Assembly (NCBI GenBank): GCA_031366885.1
Contig: JANLPB010000050.1
Coordinates: 1-19,118, forward strand
From: UBA668 sp031366885
GTDB lineage: Bacteria; Actinomycetota; Acidimicrobiia; Acidimicrobiales; Ilumatobacteraceae
Reading direction: 5' to 3'
DNA: 19,118 bases
Shown here: in pieces, positions 1-7,936 of the stretch
How positions within the stretch are numbered: position 1 is the stretch's first letter
Layout: each line of letters starts with the position of its first letter
Program-made: the position numbers and the translations under genes
The notes under the pieces: model-generated
Seen by the model: only the letters and a program-made list of their open reading frames with translations
The model's database searches: none
What the model was told of the DNA's origin: nothing

Positions 1-57
1 CGACACCGCAAACGCGGTTTCAGTGCCAAGGTTGCTGAGTCGTTCCGCAAGCGCCAT
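1..57 (-). CDS. Pyridoxal-phosphate aminotransferase, N-terminal fragment (runs off left edge)
   Basis: Only the first 19 codons are inside the window; they read MALAERLSNLGTETAFAVS. The LSNLGTETAF stretch resembles the N-terminus of fold-type I, class I/II PLP-dependent aminotransferases (aspartate/aromatic aminotransferase-like), where a 'LGTETAF-V-ARA' segment precedes the first helix. An in-frame TAA at 67-69 limits the 5' extension, and 57 is the only usable start after it. A TAAAGT hexamer lies 6 nt upstream of the ATG, which supports this start and suggests a leaderless transcript. Substrate cannot be told from 19 residues, and the assignment rests on one short motif. Confidence 0.55.
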   Translation of the reverse strand, partial: MALAERLSNLGTETAFAVS

Positions 58-63
58 GCGCCG

Positions 64-69
64 ACTTTA
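64..69 (-). promoter_or_regulatory. -10 hexamer for the left-edge aminotransferase
   Basis: TAAAGT on the minus strand matches TANNNT and ends 6 nt before the ATG at 57. No Shine-Dalgarno sequence precedes the ATG, so transcription probably starts at or next to the start codon. The matching -35 zone overlaps one arm of the inverted repeat at 88-124. Confidence 0.45.
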
Positions 70-87
70 CCCCATCGACCATCTCGT

Positions 88-124
88 CGTTCCACCTAGC
101 GGTACCGTCCCGCATCGTGGAACG
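88..124. repeat. Inverted repeat around a small palindrome, upstream of the aminotransferase
   Basis: CGTTCCAC (88-95) and GTGGAACG (117-124) are perfect 8-nt inverted arms separated by 21 nt. Inside the loop lies a further palindrome, CGGTACCG (100-107). The arm at 88-95 sits where the -35 element of the aminotransferase promoter would fall, so it could be a regulator site. It could equally be a hairpin in the dtd 3' region. Function is inferred only. Confidence 0.4.
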
Positions 125-157
125 CGGCTCTCCGACATTCCAGTCATCCGAGTGCCC

Positions 158-179
158 ACTCGCACCCCGGGGTGCGAGT
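158..179. repeat. 22-bp perfect palindrome
   Basis: ACTCGCACCCC is followed directly by its exact reverse complement, giving a 22-bp palindrome with no spacer. Its arm sequence (ACTCGCAC/GTGCGAGT) recurs in the neighbouring short repeats at 183-230. It lies 3' of dtd on the minus strand and could form a hairpin in that transcript, or be a protein-binding or REP-like element. No T-run follows, so it is not a typical intrinsic terminator. Confidence 0.6.
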
Positions 180-182
180 ACT

Positions 183-230
183 CACTCGCATGGCGGCGGG
201 GCACTCGCACAGGCGGCGTGGCACTCGCAC
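183..230. repeat. Short direct repeats with a CACTCGCA core
   Basis: CACTCGCA occurs at 183, 202 and 222, about 20 nt apart, with a fourth copy at 157 and an inverted copy at 172-179. The segments 191-210 and 211-230 are tandem 20-mers that differ at only two positions. The block fills the space immediately downstream of dtd. It has no open frame and too few units to be a CRISPR. It resembles an intergenic repeat family, which would need genome-wide copies to confirm. Confidence 0.5.
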
Positions 231-242
231 CCGGGTTAGGGG

Positions 243-680
<438 letters not shown>

Positions 681-688
681 GGCGCAAC

Positions 689-694
689 AGCGTA
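689..694 (-). promoter_or_regulatory. -10 hexamer for dtd
   Basis: TACGCT on the minus strand fits TANNNT and ends 8 nt before the dtd ATG. No ribosome-binding site is visible, which suggests a leaderless or nearly leaderless mRNA. Confidence 0.4.
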
Positions 695-723
695 CGGGAG
701 CCGTCATGAGGAAGAATGACCGC

Positions 724-1488
724 ATGATCGAATTGGTGGCGGGCGACGCATGGATGATGGTGCACCCAGACGAGGGCGGGCGTATTGGCCGACTGCAGGT
801 CAACGGCCAGGCACTGCTGAACGACAATCCAGCCGAGATGCCATTCACGTGGGGTTGCTACCCGATGGTGCCGTGGGCCGGCCGAGTACGGCGGGGGCAG
901 TTCAGCTTCGATGGGCGCAGCTATCAATTGCCCATCAACATGACCCCGCACGCCATCCACGGCACCGGCTTCGTCAGCCGGTGGGAGGTGCTCGATGCGG
1001 GCCTCGACTACTGCGACATGGCCGTCGACCTGCCGTGGGCGTTCGGCGGGCGCGCGACCCAACACCTGCAACTCGACGAGCACGGCCTGGCCGCAGTCCT
1101 TTCCGTCTACGCGACGGCGCACACCATGCCGGCCGTCATCGGTTGGCACCCGTGCTTCACCAAGCCACAGTCGGTGGATCTCGAATTCGCCACCATGTAC
1201 CCCCGCGACGATGACTACATGCCGCTCAGGCCGCTGATCACCCCTCCACCAAAGCCGTGGGACGATTGCTTCACCCAGCCCCTAGGTCCGCTCCGGTTGC
1301 ATTACCCGCGGCTGACAGTCACCGTCGACAGCGACTGCGATCACTGGGTGGCGTACGACATGCCCGAACACATCACTTGCATCGAACCCCAGAGCGGCCC
1401 ACCCGATGCGTTCAACATCGGTGGCGCTGCCCGGTTAGAACCGGGCGACCTTCTCCAGCGCCACATGAGCATTCGGTGGCAGCCATGA
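724..1488 (+). CDS. Aldose 1-epimerase family protein
   Basis: This is a 254-residue galactose-mutarotase-fold protein, probably a cytoplasmic sugar mutarotase or hexose-6-phosphate epimerase-like enzyme. Visible family features are PMVPWAGRVRRGQF at 47-60, the histidines of PHAIHG at 75-80, the conserved GWHP segment at 140-143 with His142, and EPQSGPPDAFN at 221-231 with Glu221 as the likely catalytic base. At 254 residues it is shorter than GalM (about 340), matching the compact bacterial subfamily. The start at 724 has GAGGAAG 9 nt upstream and an AAGAAT hexamer 6 nt upstream; ATGs at 706 and 679 are alternatives, and 679 would overlap the dtd start. The true substrate cannot be read from sequence. 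Confidence 0.85.
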   Translation: MIELVAGDAWMMVHPDEGGRIGRLQVNGQALLNDNPAEMPFTWGCYPMVPWAGRVRRGQFSFDGRSYQLPINMTPHAIHGTGFVSRWEVLDAGLDYCDMAVDLPWAFGGRATQHLQLDEHGLAAVLSVYATAHTMPAVIGWHPCFTKPQSVDLEFATMYPRDDDYMPLRPLITPPPKPWDDCFTQPLGPLRLHYPRLTVTVDSDCDHWVAYDMPEHITCIEPQSGPPDAFNIGGAARLEPGDLLQRHMSIRWQP

Positions 1489-1531
1489 CGTCGCGTGGCG
1501 TGAAAATCTGCCGTGCCTCGACCGCACGACC

Positions 1532-1563
1532 GCCGTCACACCGCGTTGCACTTGCGTGACGGC
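1532..1563. repeat. Inverted repeat between the epimerase and GT4 genes
   Basis: GCCGTCAC (1532-1539) and GTGACGGC (1556-1563) are perfect 8-nt inverted arms with a 16-nt spacer. The repeat lies 44 nt after the epimerase stop and just upstream of the predicted -35 zone of the GT4 operon. It could be an operator for that operon or a weak terminator; no T-run follows the second arm. Confidence 0.4.
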
Positions 1564-1587
1564 TACCGACGGGTAACCATGCCCCGG

Positions 1588-1593
1588 TAGCCT
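1588..1593 (+). promoter_or_regulatory. -10 hexamer for the GT4 operon
   Basis: TAGCCT ends 8 nt before the ATG at 1602. There is no Shine-Dalgarno sequence in the gap, consistent with a leaderless first gene of the operon. Confidence 0.45.
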
Positions 1594-1601
1594 CGTAACC
1601 C

Positions 1602-2951
1602 ATGTCTGCAGTACCCCATCGGCCAACGACATCGGCCGCAGCCGAGGGCCTCGACCCAGATGCTCCGCTGAAGATCGCGTACCTCACCTACCGCGGCAAG
1701 CCGCACGTCGGTGGCCAGGGCGTCTACACCCGTCATCTCACCAAGGCACTGGTCGATCTCGGCCACACCGTGGAGGTCTTTAGCGGGCAGCCGTACCCGG
1801 TGCTCGACGAGCGGGTCACGCTGCACAAGCTGCCAAGCCTCGATCTGTGGAACGACCACTTTCCTGGTCGTTTCCCGGGCTACTGGGAGATCAAGAGCAA
1901 GGGCGACGCTGCCGAGGTCTTTACCCATCTGAAGGGCACATTCGGCGAGCCGCTGGGGTTCAGCGTGCGCGTCTGGGAAGCGCTCAAGAAACGCACCGGC
2001 GACTTCGATCTGGTGCACGACAACCAGTGCCTCGGCTACGGCATCCTCGGCATCGAGAAGATGATGCCCACGATCGTCACTCTGCACCATCCCATCACGC
2101 GCGACCGCGCGTTGGAGATGGCCCACACCACGGGTCGTCGCAAGCGGTGGAGCATCGGCCGCTGGTACAACTTCGTGAAGATGCAGGGCCGCGTTGCCAG
2201 CCGCATGCCGCGCGTGGTGGTGGTCAGTGAGAACAGCATCAAGGACATCCACACCGACATGAAGGTCGGCCTCGACCGCATGAAGCTGGTGCCCGTGGGT
2301 GTCGACCCCGAGTTGTTCACGCCGCTTCCCAACGTGCAGCGCCAGCCCGGCCGGCTCATCACCACGGCGTCTGCGGACGTCGCGCTAAAAGGGCTTTCAT
2401 ACCTGCTGGAAGCAATGGCCAAGCTCCGCACCGAGCGCGACGACATTCGCCTCACCATCATCGGTAAGCCCCGTGAGGGTGCCAGCAACGACCTCATCGA
2501 CAAGCTGGGCCTGCGCCCGCACATCGACTTCGTGTCGGGCGTGCCCGACGAGCGAATCGTCGAGCTGTACGCGGAGGCCGAACTCGCTGTCGTGCCCAGC
2601 CTCTACGAGGGTTTCAGCCTTCCCGCGATCGAAGCAATGGCGACGGGCATCTGCCTGGTAGCAACCGACGGTGGCGCGCTGCCCGAAGTGACTGGCCGCG
2701 ATGGCGACACCGTGTTGCAGTGCAAGGCCGGAGATGTTGAGGCACTTGCGGCCACCATCCGCCGCGGCCTCGACGATGCCGAGCTGCGCGCTCGAGTCGG
2801 GCTTGCCGGTCGCGCACGCGTTGTAGATCGTTGGACGTGGAAGCACTGCGCGCAGATGACCGTCGACCAGTACCGAGAAGTGCTGGCCATGCCGGCCAAC
2901 GTCGCCAAGCTGCACAAGAACGGTCGCCTGCGCAAGAACGGGCAGAGGTAG
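1602..2951 (+). CDS. GT4-family (GT-B fold) glycosyltransferase
   Basis: The 449-residue protein has the two Rossmann-like domains of a GT4 retaining glycosyltransferase. Family marks are KIAYLTYRGKPHVGGQGVYT (24-43) with the glycine-rich acceptor loop, TLHHP (160-164), VPVGVDPELF (230-239), ASADVALKG (256-264) and the donor-binding EX7E motif in YEGFSLPAIEAMA (335-347; Glu336 and Glu344). It should transfer a sugar from a nucleotide-sugar onto an unknown acceptor at the cytoplasmic side. There is no signal peptide or membrane segment. The C-terminus is basic (KLHKNGRLRKNGQR), possibly for membrane contact. It is the first gene of an operon: the methyltransferase follows after 3 nt. Confidence 0.9.
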   Translation: MSAVPHRPTTSAAAEGLDPDAPLKIAYLTYRGKPHVGGQGVYTRHLTKALVDLGHTVEVFSGQPYPVLDERVTLHKLPSLDLWNDHFPGRFPGYWEIKSKGDAAEVFTHLKGTFGEPLGFSVRVWEALKKRTGDFDLVHDNQCLGYGILGIEKMMPTIVTLHHPITRDRALEMAHTTGRRKRWSIGRWYNFVKMQGRVASRMPRVVVVSENSIKDIHTDMKVGLDRMKLVPVGVDPELFTPLPNVQRQPGRLITTASADVALKGLSYLLEAMAKLRTERDDIRLTIIGKPREGASNDLIDKLGLRPHIDFVSGVPDERIVELYAEAELAVVPSLYEGFSLPAIEAMATGICLVATDGGALPEVTGRDGDTVLQCKAGDVEALAATIRRGLDDAELRARVGLAGRARVVDRWTWKHCAQMTVDQYREVLAMPANVAKLHKNGRLRKNGQR

Positions 2952-2954
2952 CTC

Positions 2955-3692
2955 TTGCTCACTATTCGCTTCGACCGCCTGGGCCTGCAGCCCGGTGACC
3001 TCGTCCTCGACGCGGGCGCTGGCTTCGGCCGTCACGCGTTCGAGATTGCGCGGCGCGGCGCCAACATCGTGGCGCTCGATTACATGGCCGACGAAGTCAT
3101 CCAGACCCGCGGCACGTTCGGCGCAATGGCGGAGGCAGGCGAGATTCCCGAGGCGCGCTACGTCGGCGCGTTGCAGGGCGACGCCACCCGCCTGCCATTC
3201 GCAACCGGGTCGTTCGATCGAGTGATCACCAGCGAAGTGCTCGAGCACATCCAGGACGACGTTGCTGCCATCACCGAACTGGTGCGGGTACTGAAGCCAG
3301 GGGGCACGTTCGCCGCCACCGTGCCGACGTGGTATCCGGAGAAGATCAACTGGCTGCTCAGCGATGAGTACCACGCCCCGAAGGCGGTCGGCGGGCACGT
3401 TCGCATCTATAGCGCCACCGAGCTGAAGGCCAAGCTCCGGACAGCCGGTTTGGACGTGTTGGGCAGCCATCACGCGCACGCGCTGCACTCGCCGTATTGG
3501 TGGCTGAAGTGCGCAGTAGGGCCGCGCGACAACGACCACCCGCTGGTGAGCCGCTATCGCCAACTGCTCGAGTGGGAGATCACCGACCGGCCCACATCGT
3601 TGGCATTGCTTGAGCGCGGCCTCGCCCCGGTGATGGGCAAGAGCTTCATCGTGTACGGGCAGAAGCAACGCAACGTGACGGTGCACCAGTGA
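2955..3692 (+). CDS. Class I SAM-dependent methyltransferase
   Basis: The 245-residue protein has a complete class I methyltransferase core: motif I VLDAGAGFGRH (17-27), the acidic end of strand 2 at Asp42, GDATRLPF (75-82), ITSEVLEHI (91-99) and VLKPGGTF (112-119). After the core comes a family-specific stretch, VPTWYPEKINWLLSDEYH (123-140), followed by GGHVRIYS, resembling methyltransferases that act on glycolipid or polyketide/isoprenoid substrates. It starts with TTG at 2955, preceded by AGAGG with 6 nt spacing and only 3 nt after the GT4 stop. Its own stop overlaps the next start as GTGA, so the three genes are co-translated. The substrate is unknown; it probably modifies the product of the GT4 enzyme or its acceptor. 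Confidence 0.88.
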   Translation: MLTIRFDRLGLQPGDLVLDAGAGFGRHAFEIARRGANIVALDYMADEVIQTRGTFGAMAEAGEIPEARYVGALQGDATRLPFATGSFDRVITSEVLEHIQDDVAAITELVRVLKPGGTFAATVPTWYPEKINWLLSDEYHAPKAVGGHVRIYSATELKAKLRTAGLDVLGSHHAHALHSPYWWLKCAVGPRDNDHPLVSRYRQLLEWEITDRPTSLALLERGLAPVMGKSFIVYGQKQRNVTVHQ

Positions 3693-4714
3693 GCCGCGTC
3701 CCCGATCTCGATGGCGTGCTCAGCGCCGACGAAGTGGTGCAGACCGCCGAGTCGATTGCCGCGCTGCAGCTCGACACCGGGATGATTCCGTGGTTCCCCG
3801 GCGGTCACTGCGACCCGTGGAATCATGTCGAGACCGCGATGGCGCTCGACGTCGCCGGGCTGCACGCTCCGGCCGAGCGGGCCTACGAGTGGCTGGTCGA
3901 CATTCAGCGCCCCGACGGCAGCTGGTGGAACTACTACCTTCCCGACGGGTCGGTGGAGGAAGCCAAACTCGATACCAACGTGTGCGCATACATCGCCACC
4001 GGCGTGTGGCACCACTGGTTGTGCACGTGGGATCGCGGGTTCGTCGACCACCTGTGGCCAACGGTGCAGCGTTCGCTCGATTGGGTGCTGGGCATGCGCA
4101 AGCCAAACGGCACACCGCTGTGGGCATGCACCGAAGACGAACGCCCCTGGGACTACGCGCTGCTCACCGGTTCGTCCAGCATCTCGCACGCGCTGCGTTG
4201 CGGAGCCCAGTTGGCTGAGTTGATCAACGAACCACGCCCGGACTGGTGCGAGGCCGGTTCGCGCTTGGCTGATGTGGTCGCGAACCATCCCGACGCGTTC
4301 GAGCCCAAGGAGCGCTGGGCAATGGATTGGTACTACCCGGTACTGGCCGGCTGCATGACCGGCGAGCAGGCCAAGACCCGCCTCGCCGATGGCTGGTCGA
4401 CGTTTGCGATGGAAGGCATGGGCGTGCGCTGCGTCAGTGACGAGCCGTGGGTCACCGCCAGCGAGACCGCTGAAGCATCGATTGCCCACGCCGCGATCGG
4501 CGACTTCTCGACTGCCACGGATCTGCTCGCTTGGACGCGGCCGCACCGTTGCGACGACGGCTCGTATCACACCGGCATCGTGTACCCGTCGCTGGTCCGC
4601 TTCCCGCCCGACGAGACCAGCGCCTACACCGGCGCCGCCGTCATCCTCGCGGCCGACGCTATTACGGGCGCCAGCGCCGCCGCCAACGTCTTCGTCCCCC
4701 GCCCCACCGACTGA
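3689..4714 (+). CDS. (alpha/alpha)6-toroid protein, 'prenyltransferase/squalene cyclase-like'
   Basis: The 341-residue protein is rich in Trp and helical repeats typical of the terpenoid cyclase/prenyltransferase toroid fold. A QW-like repeat, QRPDGSWW (73-80), is followed by KLDTNVCAYIATGVWHHW (93-110), and a second repeat occurs around 264-277 (the CDDGSYHTGIVYP region). There is no DxDD protonation motif of class II cyclases and no zinc-site pattern of protein prenyltransferases, so the enzymatic label is not supported. A glycan-processing or lyase-like toroid is equally possible. There is no signal peptide, so it is cytoplasmic. The GTG start overlaps the methyltransferase stop (GTGA), which ties it to the GT4 and methyltransferase genes as a single functional unit. 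Confidence 0.7.
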   Translation: MSRVPDLDGVLSADEVVQTAESIAALQLDTGMIPWFPGGHCDPWNHVETAMALDVAGLHAPAERAYEWLVDIQRPDGSWWNYYLPDGSVEEAKLDTNVCAYIATGVWHHWLCTWDRGFVDHLWPTVQRSLDWVLGMRKPNGTPLWACTEDERPWDYALLTGSSSISHALRCGAQLAELINEPRPDWCEAGSRLADVVANHPDAFEPKERWAMDWYYPVLAGCMTGEQAKTRLADGWSTFAMEGMGVRCVSDEPWVTASETAEASIAHAAIGDFSTATDLLAWTRPHRCDDGSYHTGIVYPSLVRFPPDETSAYTGAAVILAADAITGASAAANVFVPRPTD

Positions 4715-4763
4715 CCGGGGGAGTGTTCAAACGCTGGTCGCGCGGGCGTGCCAGAGTTGGTGC

Positions 4764-5669
4764 ATGACTGAACGATTGCGGATGGGGTTGGTGGGGGCTG
4801 GGCCGTGGGCACACCTGTTCACGGGGCCGATGCTGGCCAGCTCCGAAGATGTCGAATTTGTGGGTATTTGGTCGCGACGACCCGAGTCGGCCACCGAACT
4901 CGCGCAGCACCATGACGTGCGGGCGTTCACGGAGCTCGACGAGCTCTTCGCCGCGTGCGATGCCGTCACCTTCAGCGTGCCGCCATCAGTGCAGTCAACA
5001 TTGGCCGCTCAAGCCGCGGCCGCGGGGCTTGCCGTGCTGCTCGACAAGCCAGTGGGCGGCAACCTGGCCGAGGCAGAAACGTTGGCCGCAGCGATCGACG
5101 CCGCCGGCGTCGTCTCGCAGGTGATCTTCACCAACCGCTACTTCGACTCGACACGTGAGTTCATCGCCCACGCGCGCACTTTCGATTCGTACGGCGGTCG
5201 AGCGGCGTTCTTTGGCGACGGCTGCGTGCCCGGCACGTATTTCGCGACACCGTGGCGGGTGGCGGAAGGCGGCCTGCTCGACCTCGGACCGCACGTCCTC
5301 GACATCCTTGACGCAGCCCTTGGCACCATCTCGCGCATCACGGCCAGCGGCGATTCCCAACGATTGGTGCTACTGGAGTGTGAGCACGACAATGGGCGGG
5401 TCAGCCAGGCGGCGCTCTGCGCCACGACACGGCAAGCCGGCGGCCTGAGAGTAGAGCTGCACGGATTGGAAGGACAGCTGGCGCTCGACATCAGCGCGTT
5501 CACGCCGGAGCAATCGGGTGCGGAGGTCGCGACCGCGCAGCGCACCATCCTCAGCGAGTTCGCCGAAGCCGTTCGCACCGGCGCGAGCCACGAACTCGAT
5601 GTGCACCGCGGCGTGCACCTCCAACGCCTGATCGACGACGCGTCGCGCCAGTTGGCTGAACAGGCTTGA
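4764..5669 (+). CDS. Gfo/Idh/MocA family oxidoreductase
   Basis: The 301-residue NAD(P)-dependent oxidoreductase has an N-terminal Rossmann domain, RMGLVGAGPWAHLF (6-19). The conserved lysine motif appears as DKP (94-96, usually EKP). The GGLLDLGPHVLDILD segment (169-183) carries His177, the usual catalytic or substrate-contact histidine of the C-terminal alpha/beta domain. Such enzymes oxidise or reduce sugars, inositols or their nucleotide derivatives; the exact substrate cannot be inferred. The ATG at 4764 was chosen because the Rossmann strand begins at once; the open frame extends far upstream through another gene. A CAGAGT hexamer (one mismatch to TANNNT) ends 6 nt upstream. It lies 49 nt after the GT4/methyltransferase/toroid operon on the same strand, possibly in the same pathway. 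Confidence 0.88.
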   Translation: MTERLRMGLVGAGPWAHLFTGPMLASSEDVEFVGIWSRRPESATELAQHHDVRAFTELDELFAACDAVTFSVPPSVQSTLAAQAAAAGLAVLLDKPVGGNLAEAETLAAAIDAAGVVSQVIFTNRYFDSTREFIAHARTFDSYGGRAAFFGDGCVPGTYFATPWRVAEGGLLDLGPHVLDILDAALGTISRITASGDSQRLVLLECEHDNGRVSQAALCATTRQAGGLRVELHGLEGQLALDISAFTPEQSGAEVATAQRTILSEFAEAVRTGASHELDVHRGVHLQRLIDDASRQLAEQA

Positions 5670-5702
5670 TGCGGAAGCTGGGATCCGTGGCACGATGAAG
5701 GC

Positions 5703-7217
5703 GTGAGCTTTCCGACGACCGACGACCTCTCCACACTGGCCAACGATGCGCTACAGGCGTGTGGCGCGCAGCCGATGGGCGCCGGCCCGCACGGCGCCCG
5801 CAGTCCCATCACCGGCGCGACACTGGGCTTCCTCGCTGCCACCGACGACGTGGACACGATGGTCACCAAGTCTGCCGAAGCGTTCGACGCCTGGCGTACC
5901 GCACCCGGGCCATTGCGCGGCGAACTGGTGCGCCGACTCGGTGAGCAGCTGCGCCTTCACAAGGCCGACCTTGCGCGCATCGTGACGCTCGAGGCCGGCA
6001 AGATCGAGAGCGAGGCGCTCGGCGAGGTGCAGGAGATGATCGACATCTGCGATTTCGCCGTCGGTCTCAGCCGTCAATTGCACGGCCTCACCATCGCCAG
6101 CGAACGTCCCGGCCACCGCCTGATGGAGCAGTGGCATCCACTTGGCCCAGTCGCAGTCATCACGGCCTTCAACTTCCCGGTTGCCGTGTGGAGCTGGAAC
6201 GCCGCGCTCGCGCTGGTGTGCGGCAACCCGGTGATCTGGAAGCCGAGCGAGCTGGCTCCGCTGACCGCCATGGCCACGCACGCGTTGTTCGAACGCGCCG
6301 CGGCCGGCATGGACGTGCCCGCCAACCTGAACCAGGTGCTGTTGGGCGACGGAGCGGTCGGTGCCGACCTGGTTGCCCACGAAGGCGTGCCGATTGTCAG
6401 CGCGACGGGCAGCACGGCAATGGGCCGCGAGGTTGCCCCGGTGGTTGCCGGACGGTTCGGTCGCAGCATCCTCGAACTTGGCGGCAACAACGCGGCGATC
6501 ATCGCCCCCAGTGCGGACATGGAACTGGTGGTGCGGGGCGTCACGTTCTCGGCCGCCGGCACGGCTGGTCAACGCTGCACCAGCTTGCGTCGCCTGATCG
6601 TGCACCAGTCGCGCGTGGACGAAGTGACCAGCCGGTTGGCCACCGCCTTCGGCAGTTTGCCCGTCGGCAACCCCTTCGATACGGGCACGCTGGTCGGCCC
6701 GTTAATCAACATGACAGCGCTGGACCGGATGGAGGCAGCGCTCGCCACTGCGCAGGCCGACGGTGGCAGTGTGCTGGTGGGTGGCGAACGCCATCTCGCC
6801 GACGAAGCGCCCGCCTCTGCGTACGTGCGCCCGGCAATTGCGACGATGCCCGGCCAAACCGACATCGTGGCCACGGAGACCTTCGCCCCGATTCTGTACG
6901 TGATGAGCTACGACAGCTTCGACGAAGCGATGCATCTACAGAACGATGTGCCCCAGGGCCTGGCCAGCAGCATCTTCACCACCGACGTGCGCGAAGCCGA
7001 GCGCTTCTGCAGCGCCGCGGGCAGCGACTGCGGCATCGCCAACGTCAACATCGGCCCCAGCGGCGCCGAAATCGGCGGTGCGTTCGGAGGCGAGAAGACC
7101 ACCGGCGGCGGCCGCGAAAGTGGCAGCGATTCATGGAAGGGCTACATGCGCCGCGCCACCAACACCATCAACTACAGCAACGAACTGCCGCTGGCACAGG
7201 GCGTGCAGTTCGGCTGA
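5703..7217 (+). CDS. ALDH7 (antiquitin-type) aldehyde dehydrogenase
   Basis: The 504-residue NAD-dependent aldehyde dehydrogenase belongs to the ALDH7 group (alpha-aminoadipate semialdehyde / piperideine-6-carboxylate dehydrogenase) of lysine catabolism. Catalytic features are present: AFNFPVAVWSW (155-165) with Asn157, IWKPSE (178-183), the general base in ILELGGNN (256-263; Glu258) and the nucleophile in GQRCTS (289-294; Cys292). The C-terminal SDSWKGYMRR and TINYSNELPLAQGVQF segments are characteristic of antiquitin. The GTG start has a CACGAT hexamer 6 nt upstream and TTGATG 19 nt before that, overlapping the stop of the previous gene. No lysine aminotransferase or Lrp-type regulator lies beside it, so the lysine role is by family, not context. 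Confidence 0.92.
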   Translation: MSFPTTDDLSTLANDALQACGAQPMGAGPHGARSPITGATLGFLAATDDVDTMVTKSAEAFDAWRTAPGPLRGELVRRLGEQLRLHKADLARIVTLEAGKIESEALGEVQEMIDICDFAVGLSRQLHGLTIASERPGHRLMEQWHPLGPVAVITAFNFPVAVWSWNAALALVCGNPVIWKPSELAPLTAMATHALFERAAAGMDVPANLNQVLLGDGAVGADLVAHEGVPIVSATGSTAMGREVAPVVAGRFGRSILELGGNNAAIIAPSADMELVVRGVTFSAAGTAGQRCTSLRRLIVHQSRVDEVTSRLATAFGSLPVGNPFDTGTLVGPLINMTALDRMEAALATAQADGGSVLVGGERHLADEAPASAYVRPAIATMPGQTDIVATETFAPILYVMSYDSFDEAMHLQNDVPQGLASSIFTTDVREAERFCSAAGSDCGIANVNIGPSGAEIGGAFGGEKTTGGGRESGSDSWKGYMRRATNTINYSNELPLAQGVQFG

Positions 7218-7274
7218 CACGCCGGCCCATCCTCGCGGCGAGCCAGCCTGAGTCGGAATCTGGCGACGAAATCT

Positions 7275-7296
7275 GAAAGACGCGACCACCCGCGTC
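7275..7296 (-). terminator. Possible terminator of the nitroreductase-methyltransferase pair
   Basis: On the minus strand GACGCG (7296-7291), a 6-nt loop and CGCGTC (7284-7279) form a G/C-rich hairpin followed by TTTC (7278-7275). The first arm includes part of the methyltransferase stop codon. The T-run is short, so this is a weak intrinsic terminator at best. It lies in the 77-nt gap between convergent genes and could also slow read-through from the aldehyde dehydrogenase. Confidence 0.35.
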
Positions 7297-7936
7297 AGCG
7301 GACTCGCAGCAGCACGCGCAGACTGCCGGTGGCGCCGATCTCCTCGAATCGGCCGCTCGCGATTGCCGGTCGATAGATACGTTCGAACGGTGGACGCCCA
7401 CCGTCGGCCGGGTCCGGGAAGACGTCGTGAATGGCCAACGTGCCGCCCAGCGCGACGTGCGGCGTCCAGCCCTCGTAGTCCAGCCGCGCAGGCTCGTCGC
7501 CGTGCCCACCGTCGATGAACAAGAAGGCCAGCGGCGACCCCCAGTGCGCCGCGACGGCTGGCGACTGACCAACAACAGCGAACACCACGTCTTCCAGACC
7601 GGCGTCGTGGATGGTGTCGCGAAACGTGGGCAGCGTGTCCATCTTGCCGGTGCGGGCGTCCACTACCGAGGCATCGTGGTGCTCCCAACCTGCCTGATTC
7701 TCTTCGCTACCCCGGTGATGATCGACGGCGAACACAACGGTGCCAGCCGCCCGCGCCGCACCGCCCAGCCAGACCGTGGATCGCCCACAGTACGAGCCAA
7801 CCTCGAGGAAGGGCAGCTCGGGAACAGACGAACCTGCGGCAACGGCCGCGACATACAGCGCATCCCCCTCGTCGGCCGGCATGAAACCCTTCGCTGCCAG
7901 CGCTCGGGCTCGCAACTCGGGCGCAAGGCTCACCAT
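7295..7936 (-). CDS. Class I SAM methyltransferase, Methyltransf_24 / CmcI-like
   Basis: The 213-residue protein has the marks of the Methyltransf_24 family: FLEVGSYCGRSTVWLG (43-58, SAM motif I), FAVDHH (69-74) and the metal/SAM-site segment FLFIDGGH (138-145), followed by LDYEGW and LAIHDVF (167-173). Family members are O-methyltransferases or of unknown function. There is no signal peptide. The start was set by translational coupling: the ATG at 7936 overlaps the nitroreductase stop within ATGGTGA, and a GTG one codon later is an alternative. It is co-transcribed with the nitroreductase. Substrate is unknown. Confidence 0.85.
   Translation of the reverse strand: MVSLAPELRARALAAKGFMPADEGDALYVAAVAAGSSVPELPFLEVGSYCGRSTVWLGGAARAAGTVVFAVDHHRGSEENQAGWEHHDASVVDARTGKMDTLPTFRDTIHDAGLEDVVFAVVGQSPAVAAHWGSPLAFLFIDGGHGDEPARLDYEGWTPHVALGGTLAIHDVFPDPADGGRPPFERIYRPAIASGRFEEIGATGSLRVLLRVR

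Noticed and set aside
157..230. Possible CRISPR array
   Set aside because: The repeat core is only 8 nt, the spacing is about 20 nt and irregular, there are too few units, and no cas gene is present.
2397..3686. 429-codon minus-strand open frame opposite the GT4 and methyltransferase genes
   Set aside because: The sense strand encodes complete GT4 and methyltransferase motifs; the antisense product has no family features.
3689..4714. Toroid protein as a class II terpene cyclase or protein prenyltransferase
   Set aside because: No DxDD acid motif and no prenyltransferase zinc-site pattern were found; only the repeat fold is supported.
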